Source of the DNA: Gammaproteobacteria bacterium
GTDB lineage: Bacteria; Pseudomonadota; Gammaproteobacteria; Pseudomonadales; UBA5518
Direction: 5' to 3'
DNA: 64,000 bases
Assembly (NCBI GenBank): GCA_016718385.1
Contig: JADKDK010000009.1
Location: 51,155-115,154, forward strand
This document shows positions 53,295-63,030 of this stretch, in pieces. Position 1 is the first letter of the stretch. Each line of letters begins with the position of its first letter. The notes below the pieces were generated by a model. The model worked only from the letters and a program-made list of their open reading frames with translations. It had not been told where the DNA came from and searched no databases. The position numbers were made by a program, and so were the translations under genes.

Positions 53295-56200
53295 CTACGG
53301 CGAAACCTCCGCCAGGATCGCCGGCCCGATCAGCCCGGCGGCCACCAGCTGGTGCTCGTAGCCCTTCATGTGCGAGTAGTGCGGGTCGCCGGCCAGCGCA
53401 CGGCCCACGAAATAATTCCGCAGCGGCGCCAGCACCTCGACCTCGACGCTGTTCTCACCCTGCTGCAGCGCCGTGGTGACATCGAGCAGAAAGGGTGGAA
53501 CCCCCGCGCGACCGATGTCCCGACCGTTGACCCGAACCATGGCCGTGCCCTGCACCAGCCCCAGATCCAGCAGATAGCGCGCGCCCGGGCGGGGCCCGTC
53601 GAGGACGAAACGATGCGTATACACGCCGGGGCCGCGTGCGTGACGGAGCAGCGGATCCTCGCGCCAGTCCCCGAGTTCCGTGGACTGCCCCGGCGCACCG
53701 TCCATCGCCAGTTCCCAGTCCGCGAGCGGCCAGCTGCGCGCGGGATGCTGCAGCGCCACGCTGTCGGCAATGCGCAGGGGCAACGTCGCCGGCATCGGCA
53801 CGCCGCGGATCAGGAAGCGGCTCTCGTAACCCAGCAGCGCCAGGGACAAGCTGCCGTCGGTCGTCTCGGCCGGCCATGCCGCGCCGCTCATCGCATCGAA
53901 CCACCATAGCGCCTGGCCGGCCTCGGCCTGCAACTGCAGCGTCTGCGCTGTCGCGCCCTGATTGGCAAACAGGAGGATGTCCTGCTGCGCGTCGAGCTGG
54001 CGCCGGAAGCTGCGGATCGCTCCCCGGGTGAGATGGCGCACCGGCGCCAGGATCCGCTCCTGCAGCGCATCGGCCAGCGACGCCGCGTCCAGGGAGCGCT
54101 GCTCGGCGCCGTCCGCGATCAGTTGCGACACGAGTTGCTGCACCTCGCGATCGCCCTGCGCCGCGTCCAGATAGCCCGGTTGACGTTCGGGAAGCGCTCC
54201 GGCGAATACGACGGGAACGCCCTCGGCCTCGAGGCCCGCGAGCGCGTGCAGCGTCTGCTGCTCGATCATCGGCGCATTGGCCACCAGCACCGCCTGGTAA
54301 CTGCCGCCAGAGGCCGTCAGCGTGCGCGCGCCGATCTTCCCGCCCTGCAGCGCGTGGTCGTTGACCCAGCCCCAGCTGATGCCGCGCCGGTCGAGTTCTC
54401 GCACCAGCGGCAGCAGCGTGCGCACCCACGCGTCGCGCTCGTCTTCCTGCTTCGGCGGAAGCGTGAACACCGCATCCAGCGTCTTTTTGCCACTGGTCAG
54501 CACCGGATCCTCGCGCACATCGACCGGCGGATCCGCATCGGGAATGGAGCCGTTCAGCAGCGGCTCGGGCTCGCCGGCCTCGGGGTTGGCCCCGTGAAAG
54601 CCGAGGAACGGGTAGTAGATCAGCACGTCGATCGCGGGACGCCCCTGGCGCAGCAGGTTCTGGCTGCGCGCGATATAGCGATTGATCGCCGGCACGTCCG
54701 CCCAGAGCACCGGGTTGTTCGGACCGACGATCGACGAGAAATGCGCCGGGTTCTGCGGCCCGCTGAACGGCGTCCAGCCCTCTTCGCCGTAGGGCTTCGA
54801 CGCGTCAGCTGTCCACGGGTAGGGCGTGCCGTGGTGGACGATGTGGTTCACGCCCGCGAGCAGCAGCTTGTCGGCGGCGGCCTTGAGCTTGCGCGGCGTG
54901 GTGGTCCAGTCGCGCTGGATCCACACGAAGGACTCGGCGCTCACCAGCGGCCTCCCGTAGAGCGCCGCCGCGGAGCTCGCCATCTTGAGCCCGAGGTCTG
55001 AGCCTCCGGCCCAGAGCTGCTCGGTCTCGGGGATCGTGTTCGCCCCCAGCGCGCGCAGCACATCGAGATCCATGCCGTAGCTCTGCCCGCGCGAGACGAG
55101 TCCGCGCTGCGCCGCCCATGAGGCTGACGTCTCGACGAAGCGCTCGATCACGAGATCCGACAAGGTCTTCTGGTAGTCGTGGCGGATGCGCTCGTCCTGC
55201 GCCGTCAACTCGAACTCCGGTGCCGCGTGGATGCCGACGATCTCGCGAAAATACACGTTGTCCTTGCCCTCGACGTAGATCGCGGGCAGCAGCGGCTCCA
55301 GGTCGTAGCCGCGGCGCGCCCTGAACTCCGGCAGGATGTCCTCGACGCTCATGCGCTTGAGGCGGAATTCCAGGCTGTCGTTGAAGAAGCCGCGCAAGCC
55401 CTTGCCATAGTGCGCGGGCAGCCCGGTGCGTTTGCCGAAGGCGTATTCGTAGTGGCCCAGCACCTGCGGCTTGCGCAGGTGATCCACGACGAAGCCCTGC
55501 GGCTTTTGCGCCGCGCCCATCGGCACCTCGCCCGAGGGCAGCAGGTAGCTCGCGATGATCTGCCACTCGCCGGGCGGCGCCTCCCAGTGGAGCACACCGC
55601 TCTCGACCCGGGCCGTCAGCACCTGCACCGAGGCCGGATCGAGCGTGACGGTATCGTCGAGATCGAAGGGACTCCAGCCGTGTTCGCCCGCAACCACTCG
55701 CGCGGCGAGCACGCTGAGCAGGCGTGCGTTCGCGGCCGGGAAGTTGATGAAGTCGGCTCCCGTGAATTCCATCGCCGTGAAGATGTATTCGCTCGCGCCC
55801 GCGCCCGGCTTCGGAAGTTCGAGCGCGACGGTCCTGCCGCCCTTCACCCTGTGCGCGGCGTGGGCGATCACCGTGAGGCTGTCGGCCAGATTGATTTCGG
55901 GACCGCCCGGCGGCCAGCCACTGAAGTGCGTGAGGTCGAGTTGCATGCCTCGCTCGGCGGCCGCGAACATCACGGCATCCAGCGTCCGGTAGTACGGCGG
56001 CTTGTCGAAACCGTAGACACGCTCCCAGGTGGCCTCGTTCTCGATATTGAGCATGCCGCTGAGGAAGGGCTGCACCTCGCCGCCACCGAAGCCCGCGGCG
56101 TCGAGTTCGTCGAGCTGACGCGTGAGCGTGGCGGCATCCACGTCGCCGCCCGGCCACCACCAGCGCGTCCAGGGCCGCGCCGACTTCGGCGGCGTGAGTA

Positions 56201-56423
56201 TCGTGTCCCAGCTGAAACCGGAGACCAGCTCGGGCGGTTGCGCCGGCGCCACGGGCGCGGGCTCGACGTAAGAGGCGATGCTCGGCTGCCCTGAAGGATC
56301 CGGCGGCGGCGCGAGGTGCTGGCTCGTCTTGTGGACGACCCAACCGACGCCGCCGAGCGCGAGCAAGATCAGCAGCGCGATCAGCACCGCGATGACAGAC
56401 GCGATACGCTTCACGATTGACAT
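53295..56423 (-). CDS. GH106-type alpha-L-rhamnosidase, membrane-anchored
   Basis: 1,042 residues from the ATG at 56423 (a GTG nine bases upstream is possible; GAGAGGG precedes). A strong hydrophobic anchor lies at about residues 6-28. The catalytic part opens with the GH106 hallmark ARPWTRWWWPGGDVDAATLT and LDAAGFGGGEVQPF. Further family blocks are LDLTHFSGWPPGGP, SYGMDLDVLRALGANTIPE and GPQNPAHFSS. The C-terminal beta-domains end in a galactose-binding-like fold (GLVQGTAMVRVNGRDIG). Expected to remove L-rhamnose from plant or microbial glycosides at the periplasmic face. It sits between the TonB receptor and the core of cluster B and fits the neighbouring rhamnose-type catabolic genes. Confidence 0.85.
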   Translation of the reverse strand: MSIVKRIASVIAVLIALLILLALGGVGWVVHKTSQHLAPPPDPSGQPSIASYVEPAPVAPAQPPELVSGFSWDTILTPPKSARPWTRWWWPGGDVDAATLTRQLDELDAAGFGGGEVQPFLSGMLNIENEATWERVYGFDKPPYYRTLDAVMFAAAERGMQLDLTHFSGWPPGGPEINLADSLTVIAHAAHRVKGGRTVALELPKPGAGASEYIFTAMEFTGADFINFPAANARLLSVLAARVVAGEHGWSPFDLDDTVTLDPASVQVLTARVESGVLHWEAPPGEWQIIASYLLPSGEVPMGAAQKPQGFVVDHLRKPQVLGHYEYAFGKRTGLPAHYGKGLRGFFNDSLEFRLKRMSVEDILPEFRARRGYDLEPLLPAIYVEGKDNVYFREIVGIHAAPEFELTAQDERIRHDYQKTLSDLVIERFVETSASWAAQRGLVSRGQSYGMDLDVLRALGANTIPETEQLWAGGSDLGLKMASSAAALYGRPLVSAESFVWIQRDWTTTPRKLKAAADKLLLAGVNHIVHHGTPYPWTADASKPYGEEGWTPFSGPQNPAHFSSIVGPNNPVLWADVPAINRYIARSQNLLRQGRPAIDVLIYYPFLGFHGANPEAGEPEPLLNGSIPDADPPVDVREDPVLTSGKKTLDAVFTLPPKQEDERDAWVRTLLPLVRELDRRGISWGWVNDHALQGGKIGARTLTASGGSYQAVLVANAPMIEQQTLHALAGLEAEGVPVVFAGALPERQPGYLDAAQGDREVQQLVSQLIADGAEQRSLDAASLADALQERILAPVRHLTRGAIRSFRRQLDAQQDILLFANQGATAQTLQLQAEAGQALWWFDAMSGAAWPAETTDGSLSLALLGYESRFLIRGVPMPATLPLRIADSVALQHPARSWPLADWELAMDGAPGQSTELGDWREDPLLRHARGPGVYTHRFVLDGPRPGARYLLDLGLVQGTAMVRVNGRDIGRAGVPPFLLDVTTALQQGENSVEVEVLAPLRNYFVGRALAGDPHYSHMKGYEHQLVAAGLIGPAILAEVSP

Positions 56424-56450
56424 CTTGCTCACCCTCTCGATTCGTTCGAT

Positions 56451-56498
56451 GTCCGACTGAAGTCGGACCTACGGGACCATGTCCGACTGAAGTCGGAC
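56451..56498. repeat. Pair of identical REP-like hairpins
   Basis: GTCCGACT-GA-AGTCGGAC occurs twice, at 56451-56468 and 56481-56498, separated by 12 bases. It has perfect 8-bp arms and resembles the pair at 16185-16227. It lies in the 244-bp gap between the TonB receptor and the GH106 gene, which contains no other feature I can support. Confidence 0.75.
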
Positions 56499-56667
56499 CT
56501 TGTACGTTTGCTGCGGGCGTGTTTTGTTCATGCCCGGCTTCCGGGGAAGCCGATCGGCAAGAGCAGGAAACGAACGACCCGTGGCATGACTCGACGGCCC
56601 TGCGACATAGGAGAAGCGCGCCAGCGGTCGCCGCCAAGGCGTCGGCGACCGCTGGCGCCGCTCGGGA

Positions 56668-59145
56668 TCAGTCAGACCCGAAGGCGTAGCGCACGCTGAC
56701 CCCGATTTCCCGCTCCGGCAGCACGGCCACGCCGCGATAACCCGAGGCGAAGCCGGCCACCACGCCTTCCGAATCGAGCTGAAGGACCGTGTCCTCGTCG
56801 AGCGCATTCTTCGCCCACAGCGTGACGTCCCAACGGCCATCGCTGCTGCGCACCCCGGCATACAGGTTCATGAGCGCGAAGGAGTCACGCTCGAAGCCCG
56901 TCGTGAAGTTGTCGTTCTCGGGCTGGTAGTTGAGCAGGCCGCGCAGGTAGTACTCCAGCGCGTCGCGCGGGATCACGTACTCGGACTGCAGCGTCGCATT
57001 CCACTCGGGCAGGTTCGAGATGGGATCGTCGCTCACGCAGAAGGCCACCGGGCCCGATGCACCCCAGTCGGCATAGGCCGGGTTGGCGCCGTTATCGGGC
57101 TTGCCGTCGAAATCCGTATCCCGGCACGGCACGCTGGCGTCGTCGAACTCGCCCTTCTGTGCGCTCATCGAGAGCTGGGCAGTCCACTCGTCGCTGATCA
57201 GCCAGAACAGGTCGGCCTCGAGGCCGTATGCGATCGCGTCGCCGTTGTAGGTGAAGCCGCCCTCGTCGACGGTTTGCGTGTTGTCGTTGACGTAGGGCAC
57301 ATCCTCGAAGCGGCCGATGAAACCGTCGAACTCCTGGTAGAACATCGCCGCGTTGAAGCGCAGGCGTCGATCCAGCCACTCGGACTTCAGTCCGAGCTCG
57401 AAGGCATCGGACTGCTCGGGCGGCCCGAAAAGGATGTCGTCGGGGATCGGCGCGGTGATCCCCACGGTGACCCCGGGCGGGCGCCAGGAGTGGGCGGCCG
57501 TGAAGTACACCATGGTCAAATCGCTCAGGCTGTACCTGATCGACGCATCGTAGACCCAGTGGTCCCAGTCTTCTTCTGCGGGCTGGTAGAACGAGGACGC
57601 TGCAAGCGCCAGGTCGCAGGTATTCGGATAGGTCTGGCCCTGCCACGGAAGCCCGGTGACCTGGCCCAGTATCGTCGGGCACAGAATGCTCGTCAGCGGC
57701 TCTCCCTGCCCGATATCGATGGCGATGAGCGAGGAGCCGAGGTCCAGTTGCTGCGACCGCTCTGATTTCTCTTCCAGGTAACGAGCCCCCACGCCGATGT
57801 CGAGCTTGTCGGTCACATGGAACTCGAGGTGCCCGAAGGCCGCCGTGTTCTCCGCGTCCGTCGGGATGTAGATGTCGACGCCGATCAGATATGCCGGGTC
57901 CGCCGGTCCGCGGGGCGTCGGCGGGTAGCCAAAGGCGCCGGTGAGCTCCGAAACCTGGTGCACATCAGTGCTCGTCTCGGTATCGCTGTACCATAGCCCC
58001 GCGCTGTAATCGATGCGCCCGCCGCCGCCGGACTCGAAGCGCAGTTCGTGCGTCGTGACCTCGAAGTCCGTGGCCGTGTGCTGGAGCGAGGAATAGTCGA
58101 CAACGGCATTGGCGCCGTCGAGATCCTGCATGAACTCGTTCGTGAGGTCCTGGTAGCCGCCGATATAGACGAGCTGGTGCTCCCCGATGTCCCAGCTCGC
58201 CTGCAGCGAGGTGATCTCGATCTCCTGGTCCTGCCTTCCCATTTTCTCGGCCACGCCACGGCGGTCGTCCGCCGAGATGGCCGGGCCGTTGTAGCCGGCA
58301 CCGGCCCCCTCGACGAAGGTGAAATTGTCGATCGCGCGATCCATGTAGTGGTGCGTGAGCAGGAATTCCAATTCATCCGTCGCCTGGAACAGCAGGGTGG
58401 CCCGCAGGCCCTCGTCGTCGACCTCCGGCGCGTCGCCGTTCAGCAGCTTGCCCCCGGGGCCCTCGTTGGTGTTCTTGACCCCGGCCACTCGCAGCGCCAG
58501 CGTGTCCTTTACGATCGGAACGTTCAAGGCACCCTGGTAGTTCTGCGCATCGGCGTCCGAGAAGGATCCCGAGACGCTGCCGCCCACCTCGCCGAGGTCC
58601 GGTCGCCGGGTGGTCATGGTCACCGCGCCTGCCGGGGAGGGGCGGCCTCGCAGCGTACCCTGCGGTCCGCGCAGCAGTTCCATCTGCTGGATGTCGTAGA
58701 TGCTGGTGAACGCGTATACCGCATCGATCGGCAGTTCGTTCAGGTAGACGTCAACGGCGGGCGGCGCCGAGGAGTTGGGCGCAAAACCGATGCCGCGCAC
58801 CGCGATCACCCCGGGCTCGCGTGCCGTGCTGGTCATCGAGAGCCCCGGCGTCGCGGCGGCCATGTCCTCGAACTCGAAGAACTTCAGTTTTTCCAGCTGC
58901 TCTCCGCTCAGTGCGGTGATCGAGACCGCCACGTCCTGCACGCTCTGCTCGCGGCGGGTCGCGGTGACGATGATTTCCTCCAGTTCCTGGCTCCCCGCCG
59001 CAGGCTGACCGAAGGTGGGTTGCGCGACAGCCACGCTGGCAGCGATACCGAGGAACAGCGCATTGCGCCGCAGACGCGTACTTTTACTTTGCGAGAACGA
59101 CCCGACAGAGGCGCAATGGATCGAAATGGGCAGTTGTCTTTTCAT
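56668..59145 (-). CDS. TonB-dependent outer-membrane receptor, cluster B
   Basis: 825 residues, a close paralogue of 29280-31778. Signal peptide core ALFLGIAASVAVAQPTFGQ, TonB region LEEIIVTATRREQSVQDVAVSI, plug MELLRGPQGTLRGRPSPAGAV, barrel end IGVSVRYAFGSD. AGGGAG lies before the start at 59145. The plug is very like cluster A while extracellular loop regions differ more, as expected if the two take up related but different glycosides. Confidence 0.93.
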   Translation of the reverse strand: MKRQLPISIHCASVGSFSQSKSTRLRRNALFLGIAASVAVAQPTFGQPAAGSQELEEIIVTATRREQSVQDVAVSITALSGEQLEKLKFFEFEDMAAATPGLSMTSTAREPGVIAVRGIGFAPNSSAPPAVDVYLNELPIDAVYAFTSIYDIQQMELLRGPQGTLRGRPSPAGAVTMTTRRPDLGEVGGSVSGSFSDADAQNYQGALNVPIVKDTLALRVAGVKNTNEGPGGKLLNGDAPEVDDEGLRATLLFQATDELEFLLTHHYMDRAIDNFTFVEGAGAGYNGPAISADDRRGVAEKMGRQDQEIEITSLQASWDIGEHQLVYIGGYQDLTNEFMQDLDGANAVVDYSSLQHTATDFEVTTHELRFESGGGGRIDYSAGLWYSDTETSTDVHQVSELTGAFGYPPTPRGPADPAYLIGVDIYIPTDAENTAAFGHLEFHVTDKLDIGVGARYLEEKSERSQQLDLGSSLIAIDIGQGEPLTSILCPTILGQVTGLPWQGQTYPNTCDLALAASSFYQPAEEDWDHWVYDASIRYSLSDLTMVYFTAAHSWRPPGVTVGITAPIPDDILFGPPEQSDAFELGLKSEWLDRRLRFNAAMFYQEFDGFIGRFEDVPYVNDNTQTVDEGGFTYNGDAIAYGLEADLFWLISDEWTAQLSMSAQKGEFDDASVPCRDTDFDGKPDNGANPAYADWGASGPVAFCVSDDPISNLPEWNATLQSEYVIPRDALEYYLRGLLNYQPENDNFTTGFERDSFALMNLYAGVRSSDGRWDVTLWAKNALDEDTVLQLDSEGVVAGFASGYRGVAVLPEREIGVSVRYAFGSD

Positions 59146-59310
59146 GAGTTCATCTCCCTGAGTGGGTACACATTGTCATTGTCAGGACACGAGACGACGC
59201 GGCACAGCGCGCCACAGCAAGCAATGATGGAAACAGCCGGGCAAAAGCAGAACTCGCGACAGGCTGCGCGCCCCGAGCGCCGCGCCGCCGCTCCCCGGTT
59301 TGCGGGCACT

Positions 59311-60624
59311 TCATGCTGCACACGCGGATTTCTCCAGCAAGCGTGGATAAAGCAGTCCATAGACCGCAGGCGCGACGAATCCGGCCAGCGGCAGGACGAA
59401 GCAGACCGACATGCTGCCGTAACGGTCCGCGAGCCAGCCCATGAGCGGCGGGGAAATCGCCCCACCCACGATCGACATGATCAGGAACGAAGCCGCGAGT
59501 TTCGTTTGCGAGCCGAGGTTGCGCAGGCTCATCGCGAAGATGAACGGGAACATGATCGACATGAACAGCCAGCACAACGGCAGGATCATCCAGGAGATGT
59601 GCTTTATGTCCGCCATCACGAACAGGATCACGATCGAATTCAGGAGACCGTAGAGCGCGAGCAGCAGATGCGGCTTGATCACGCGCGTGATCAGCGCACC
59701 CGAGAAACGCCCGACGGCATAGAGCACCATCGCGATCGTGATCACGTAGGCCGCCGTGGCTTCGGGCCGCGCCGCATTCGTGATGCCGGCGAACCAGGCG
59801 AACAGCGGCGCCGTGAGGACGGCGCCCGATGCGTCCCTCGTGATCGCGTTCTCCAGGATGTAGTTCAGCGCAAACGCGTTCACGCCGACCTGTGCGGCGA
59901 CGTAGAGGAATTGCGTGCCGACGCCCCAGACAAAATGCGGTTGGCGCAGCAGCGGCACCCGGTGGAGCGGGGAATCGTCGGCCGCGGCGGCCTCGCCGGA
60001 TTCGCCGTCGATGCCCGGCAGCTTCATGAGCGAAAACGCCCCGAACACCAGCAGCACCACGCAGCCGAGCACGACGTAGGGCACGACCAGCGAGTGAAAG
60101 TCCGCGGCCGCTCCGGCTTGCTGGGGCTGTCCGAAGATGAAGGCGCCGCCCACCGTGGGCGCGATGATGTAGGCCACGGAGTTGAATGCCTGTGCGGTGG
60201 ACAGCCGGCCCGCCGCGGCGTCCTTCGGGCCGAGCACCGTAACGTAGGGATTCGCCGCGGTCTCGATGCACGCCAGACCGCTGGAAAGGACGAACAGCGC
60301 GAGCAGGAACGACCAGAAAGTCTTGAAGACCAATCCTGCGGGGATGAACAGGAATGCCCCGATTGCCAGCACTGCCAGGCCCACCAGGATGCCGCGCTGG
60401 TAGCCGATGCGCCGGATCAGCAGGGCCGAGGGCAGCGCCATCAGGAAGTACGCACCGAAGACGGACGTCTGGATGAACCCCGATTGCGTCTTGCTGACGT
60501 GCAGGATGTCCTGGAAGTGCTTGTTCAGCACATCCAGCATGGCATGGCAGAACCCCCAGATGAAAAACAGGCTGGCGACCATCAGGAACGCGAAGCGCAG
60601 GGGATTGCTGCCCGATTTCGTCAT
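59311..60624 (-). CDS. fucP: FucP-like MFS deoxysugar:H+ symporter
   Basis: 437 residues, twelve predicted helices, of the L-fucose permease family. Landmarks are FLMVASLFFIWGFCHAMLDVLNKHFQDIL, LIRRIGYQRGILVGL, SGLACIETAANPYVTVLGP and RLSTAQAFNSVAYIIAPTVGG. The family moves L-fucose and related 6-deoxy sugars; beside a rhamnulokinase-like gene and a rhamnosidase, L-rhamnose is the likelier cargo. Its ATG overlaps the kinase stop (ATGA 60621-60624). Confidence 0.88.
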   Translation of the reverse strand: MTKSGSNPLRFAFLMVASLFFIWGFCHAMLDVLNKHFQDILHVSKTQSGFIQTSVFGAYFLMALPSALLIRRIGYQRGILVGLAVLAIGAFLFIPAGLVFKTFWSFLLALFVLSSGLACIETAANPYVTVLGPKDAAAGRLSTAQAFNSVAYIIAPTVGGAFIFGQPQQAGAAADFHSLVVPYVVLGCVVLLVFGAFSLMKLPGIDGESGEAAAADDSPLHRVPLLRQPHFVWGVGTQFLYVAAQVGVNAFALNYILENAITRDASGAVLTAPLFAWFAGITNAARPEATAAYVITIAMVLYAVGRFSGALITRVIKPHLLLALYGLLNSIVILFVMADIKHISWMILPLCWLFMSIMFPFIFAMSLRNLGSQTKLAASFLIMSIVGGAISPPLMGWLADRYGSMSVCFVLPLAGFVAPAVYGLLYPRLLEKSACAA

Positions 60625-62039
60625 CGCTGCGCTCCGGATGCCTTGCGCGTCGTTGGCGAAACGCGATCAGCGGGCTCGAGACGCGCGCGCCAGCCTGCGC
60701 GATACGCCTCCAGCCCACGTACGGCGCATGGCTCGCAGGGCTCGCGCCGTGCGGGCCCGGGCTCGATATCCCAGTGGCACAGCATCGCCGCGCCGAGCGC
60801 AGTGGCATCCGTCGCGCCCGACAGGTACACGGGCCGCGCGCCCAACGCGGCCACCAGGGAGCACAGCAGCGGATCCGCGCCAAACGCACCCTCGATCAGC
60901 ACCGCGCCCGGTGCATCGAGCAGTTCGAGCTCGAGCTCGATCATCAGCGCGACGTAAAGGGTAGCCAGCGCCGCGCCGTGCGCCGGCTGCCCGGTGATCC
61001 GCCCTTCCCGGCCGGCACAAGGACCGCTGCCGCCGCTGAAATCCGGCAGCGCGAAAATCTCCGAATCCACAGTCGCCCGGATCTGATCCAGCGTGACCGG
61101 TTGCGCGGGATCGCTCGAGGTGAGCTCGCAGATCCTCGCGTATTCCCGCCCGCCCATGAAACGCGCACACGCCACCGGGTCCCCGTTCACGTCGACATTG
61201 GCCAGCATGTCGCGCGCCGGATCCAGCCGCTGCACCGCAGCGGCCGAGGCCATGCAGACCACCCAGGTACCCGTCGATACCAGCACGAAGGGGTGTCCCT
61301 GCGCGGCACGCAGATGCCGCGCGAAGCCGGCATTGCTGTCGTGCACGCCGGCGTACACCGCGCAGTCTCCCGGCAAGCCGGTCGCGCGCGCGACCACCTC
61401 GCGCAGGCTGGCAGGAGCAACCCACGGCGAGACGACACGCGGGAACTTCGCGCTCCAGGCCCGCGAACGAACAAGCGACGAGTAGTCACGCTCCCGCGGC
61501 GCCCACAGGTCGGTATGGCAACCGAGCGATGTGTACTCGCCGGTCAATGCGCCGCTCAGGCGCCAGGTCCAGTACTGCGGGTACATCAGGATCGCGCCTG
61601 TGCGCGCGAATTGCGCGGGGAAGCACTGCTGCTGCCACCACAGCTGGCGGCCGAGGTTCAGTCCGGCCGGGAGCGCGGGCGACAGGGTTTCGGCGAAGGC
61701 CGGACGCAGCGAGTCGTAGCCGGTGGCGCCTGCAGGACCGTCGAATTCATAGTCGAGCACCGGCAGGACCAGGCCGTCCTCGCCGAGCGTCGGGTCGATG
61801 AGCGCCGCAGTGGCGCCATGCGTGGCAACGTTCAACCGCCCGATGCGAAAGCGCGCGGCCGCATCGCGCATCGACCCGAGCATCCACTCCCACAGCCGGT
61901 TGACGTCGAGATGCGGATAGCTGCCTGCAGCGATGACTTCGTTCGCTCGTTGCGCGCGGTACACGCACTCGAGCCCCGCATCGAAAACGAGTGCCTTCGC
62001 GTTCGTCTTGCCGATGTCGAAGACCAGCGAGTGACTCAT
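60621..62039 (-). CDS. FGGY-family carbohydrate kinase, probable L-rhamnulokinase/fuculokinase
   Basis: 472 residues of the two-domain FGGY fold. N-domain SLVFDIGKTNAKALVFD (phosphate 1), GVHDSNAGFARHL (catalytic Asp region), C-domain LVSTGTWVVCM and GAVLIEGAFGADPLLCSLVA. Phosphorylates a ketose such as L-rhamnulose. Overlaps the regulator upstream and FucP downstream by ATGA, forming the order regulator-kinase-permease. Confidence 0.87.
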   Translation of the reverse strand: MSHSLVFDIGKTNAKALVFDAGLECVYRAQRANEVIAAGSYPHLDVNRLWEWMLGSMRDAAARFRIGRLNVATHGATAALIDPTLGEDGLVLPVLDYEFDGPAGATGYDSLRPAFAETLSPALPAGLNLGRQLWWQQQCFPAQFARTGAILMYPQYWTWRLSGALTGEYTSLGCHTDLWAPRERDYSSLVRSRAWSAKFPRVVSPWVAPASLREVVARATGLPGDCAVYAGVHDSNAGFARHLRAAQGHPFVLVSTGTWVVCMASAAAVQRLDPARDMLANVDVNGDPVACARFMGGREYARICELTSSDPAQPVTLDQIRATVDSEIFALPDFSGGSGPCAGREGRITGQPAHGAALATLYVALMIELELELLDAPGAVLIEGAFGADPLLCSLVAALGARPVYLSGATDATALGAAMLCHWDIEPGPARREPCEPCAVRGLEAYRAGWRARLEPADRVSPTTRKASGAQR

Positions 62040-62875
62040 GCGATGGCGCGCTCCGGTCCCTGCGCATCACGCTGCGATGCATCCGTCGCCGGCTCGACCA
62101 CGATGACTTCGATGCCGGCCTCCTCGAAGAGCCTGCGCGAAGCGGCGTCGATGCCGCTGTCGGTGATCAGGATGTCGACTTCCCCGAGCGGGCAGAACAC
62201 CAGTTGCCCGCGCGCACCGATCTTGCTGCTGTCGGCGAGCACCACGAGCTGTTCGGCCTGACGCAGCAGCTTCTGCTCGGCCTGGATCAGCAGCGGGTCC
62301 GATTCCATCACGCCGTGTACGCCGATGCCCGGCGTGCCCATGAACATGCGGCTGCCGTGATAGCGCTGGATGAGGTCGTCCTCGAAGGCGCTCACGATGA
62401 TGTTCTGCTTGCGGTAGAGCTCGCCGCCCGGCAGCGTGACGCGGCACTTTCCCGACTCGAGCAGGACGCCGGCCAGCGCAAATGAATTCGTGAGCACGTT
62501 GATGTCACGCGCGCACAGGAACTCGGCCATCATGAACGTCGAGCTGCCACCGTTGACCAGGATGGTCTCGCCGTCCTGACACAGGGCCACGGCGCGCTGG
62601 GCGATCGCGCGCTTTTCGGCCACGTGCCGCTCGAGGCTCGCCAGGAAGGCCGCGCCCTGCAATTGCTTGCGCGGCGTCCTGGCGGCGGCCTCGGACGTCG
62701 CCAGCTGAGCGCCGCCGTGGATTCTCGTCAGCAGCCCTTCTTCGGCGAGCTTGTTGATGTCGCGCCGGACAGTGGCCGGCGAGGCATTCAACGCCTCGAC
62801 CAGTTCCTGCAGGCGTACGAACTGACGTTCCTCGAGCAGGTCGAGGATGAGGCGATGACGTTGCTGCTCCAGCAT
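62036..62875 (-). CDS. DeoR-family transcriptional regulator
   Basis: 279 residues. The N-terminal HTH is canonical (ILDLLEERQFVRLQELVEAL, NASPATVRRDINKLAEEGLL, TRIHGGAQL), then the sugar-phosphate-sensing DeoRC domain with KRAIAQRAVALCQDGETILVNGGSS, TNSFALAGVL and VVLADSSKIG. Usually represses the adjacent sugar operon until the phosphorylated ketose accumulates. First gene of the kinase/permease unit and divergent from the aldolase gene. Confidence 0.93.
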   Translation of the reverse strand: MLEQQRHRLILDLLEERQFVRLQELVEALNASPATVRRDINKLAEEGLLTRIHGGAQLATSEAAARTPRKQLQGAAFLASLERHVAEKRAIAQRAVALCQDGETILVNGGSSTFMMAEFLCARDINVLTNSFALAGVLLESGKCRVTLPGGELYRKQNIIVSAFEDDLIQRYHGSRMFMGTPGIGVHGVMESDPLLIQAEQKLLRQAEQLVVLADSSKIGARGQLVFCPLGEVDILITDSGIDAASRRLFEEAGIEVIVVEPATDASQRDAQGPERAIA

Positions 62876-63030
62876 GGGCTTCCCGTCCGTACCGGACCTG
62901 GCAGGGATTCGGCGACCTTAATCGAGTCTGATCTGATTTGCAACATCCTGATTGCTTTTGATTGCTTTTGGCCGTTTCAATCGTATAGCCTAGGAACCCT
63001 CACCCAACGCCTGCCGCCGGAGACTCACCC
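62876..63030. promoter_or_regulatory. Divergent promoter region with tandem operator-like repeats
   Basis: Between the DeoR and aldolase genes. GATTGCTTTT occurs twice head to tail at 62950-62969, and a CAATC complement follows about 18 bases later. DeoR-type regulators often bind short direct repeats, so these are the best operator candidates. Confidence 0.55.
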
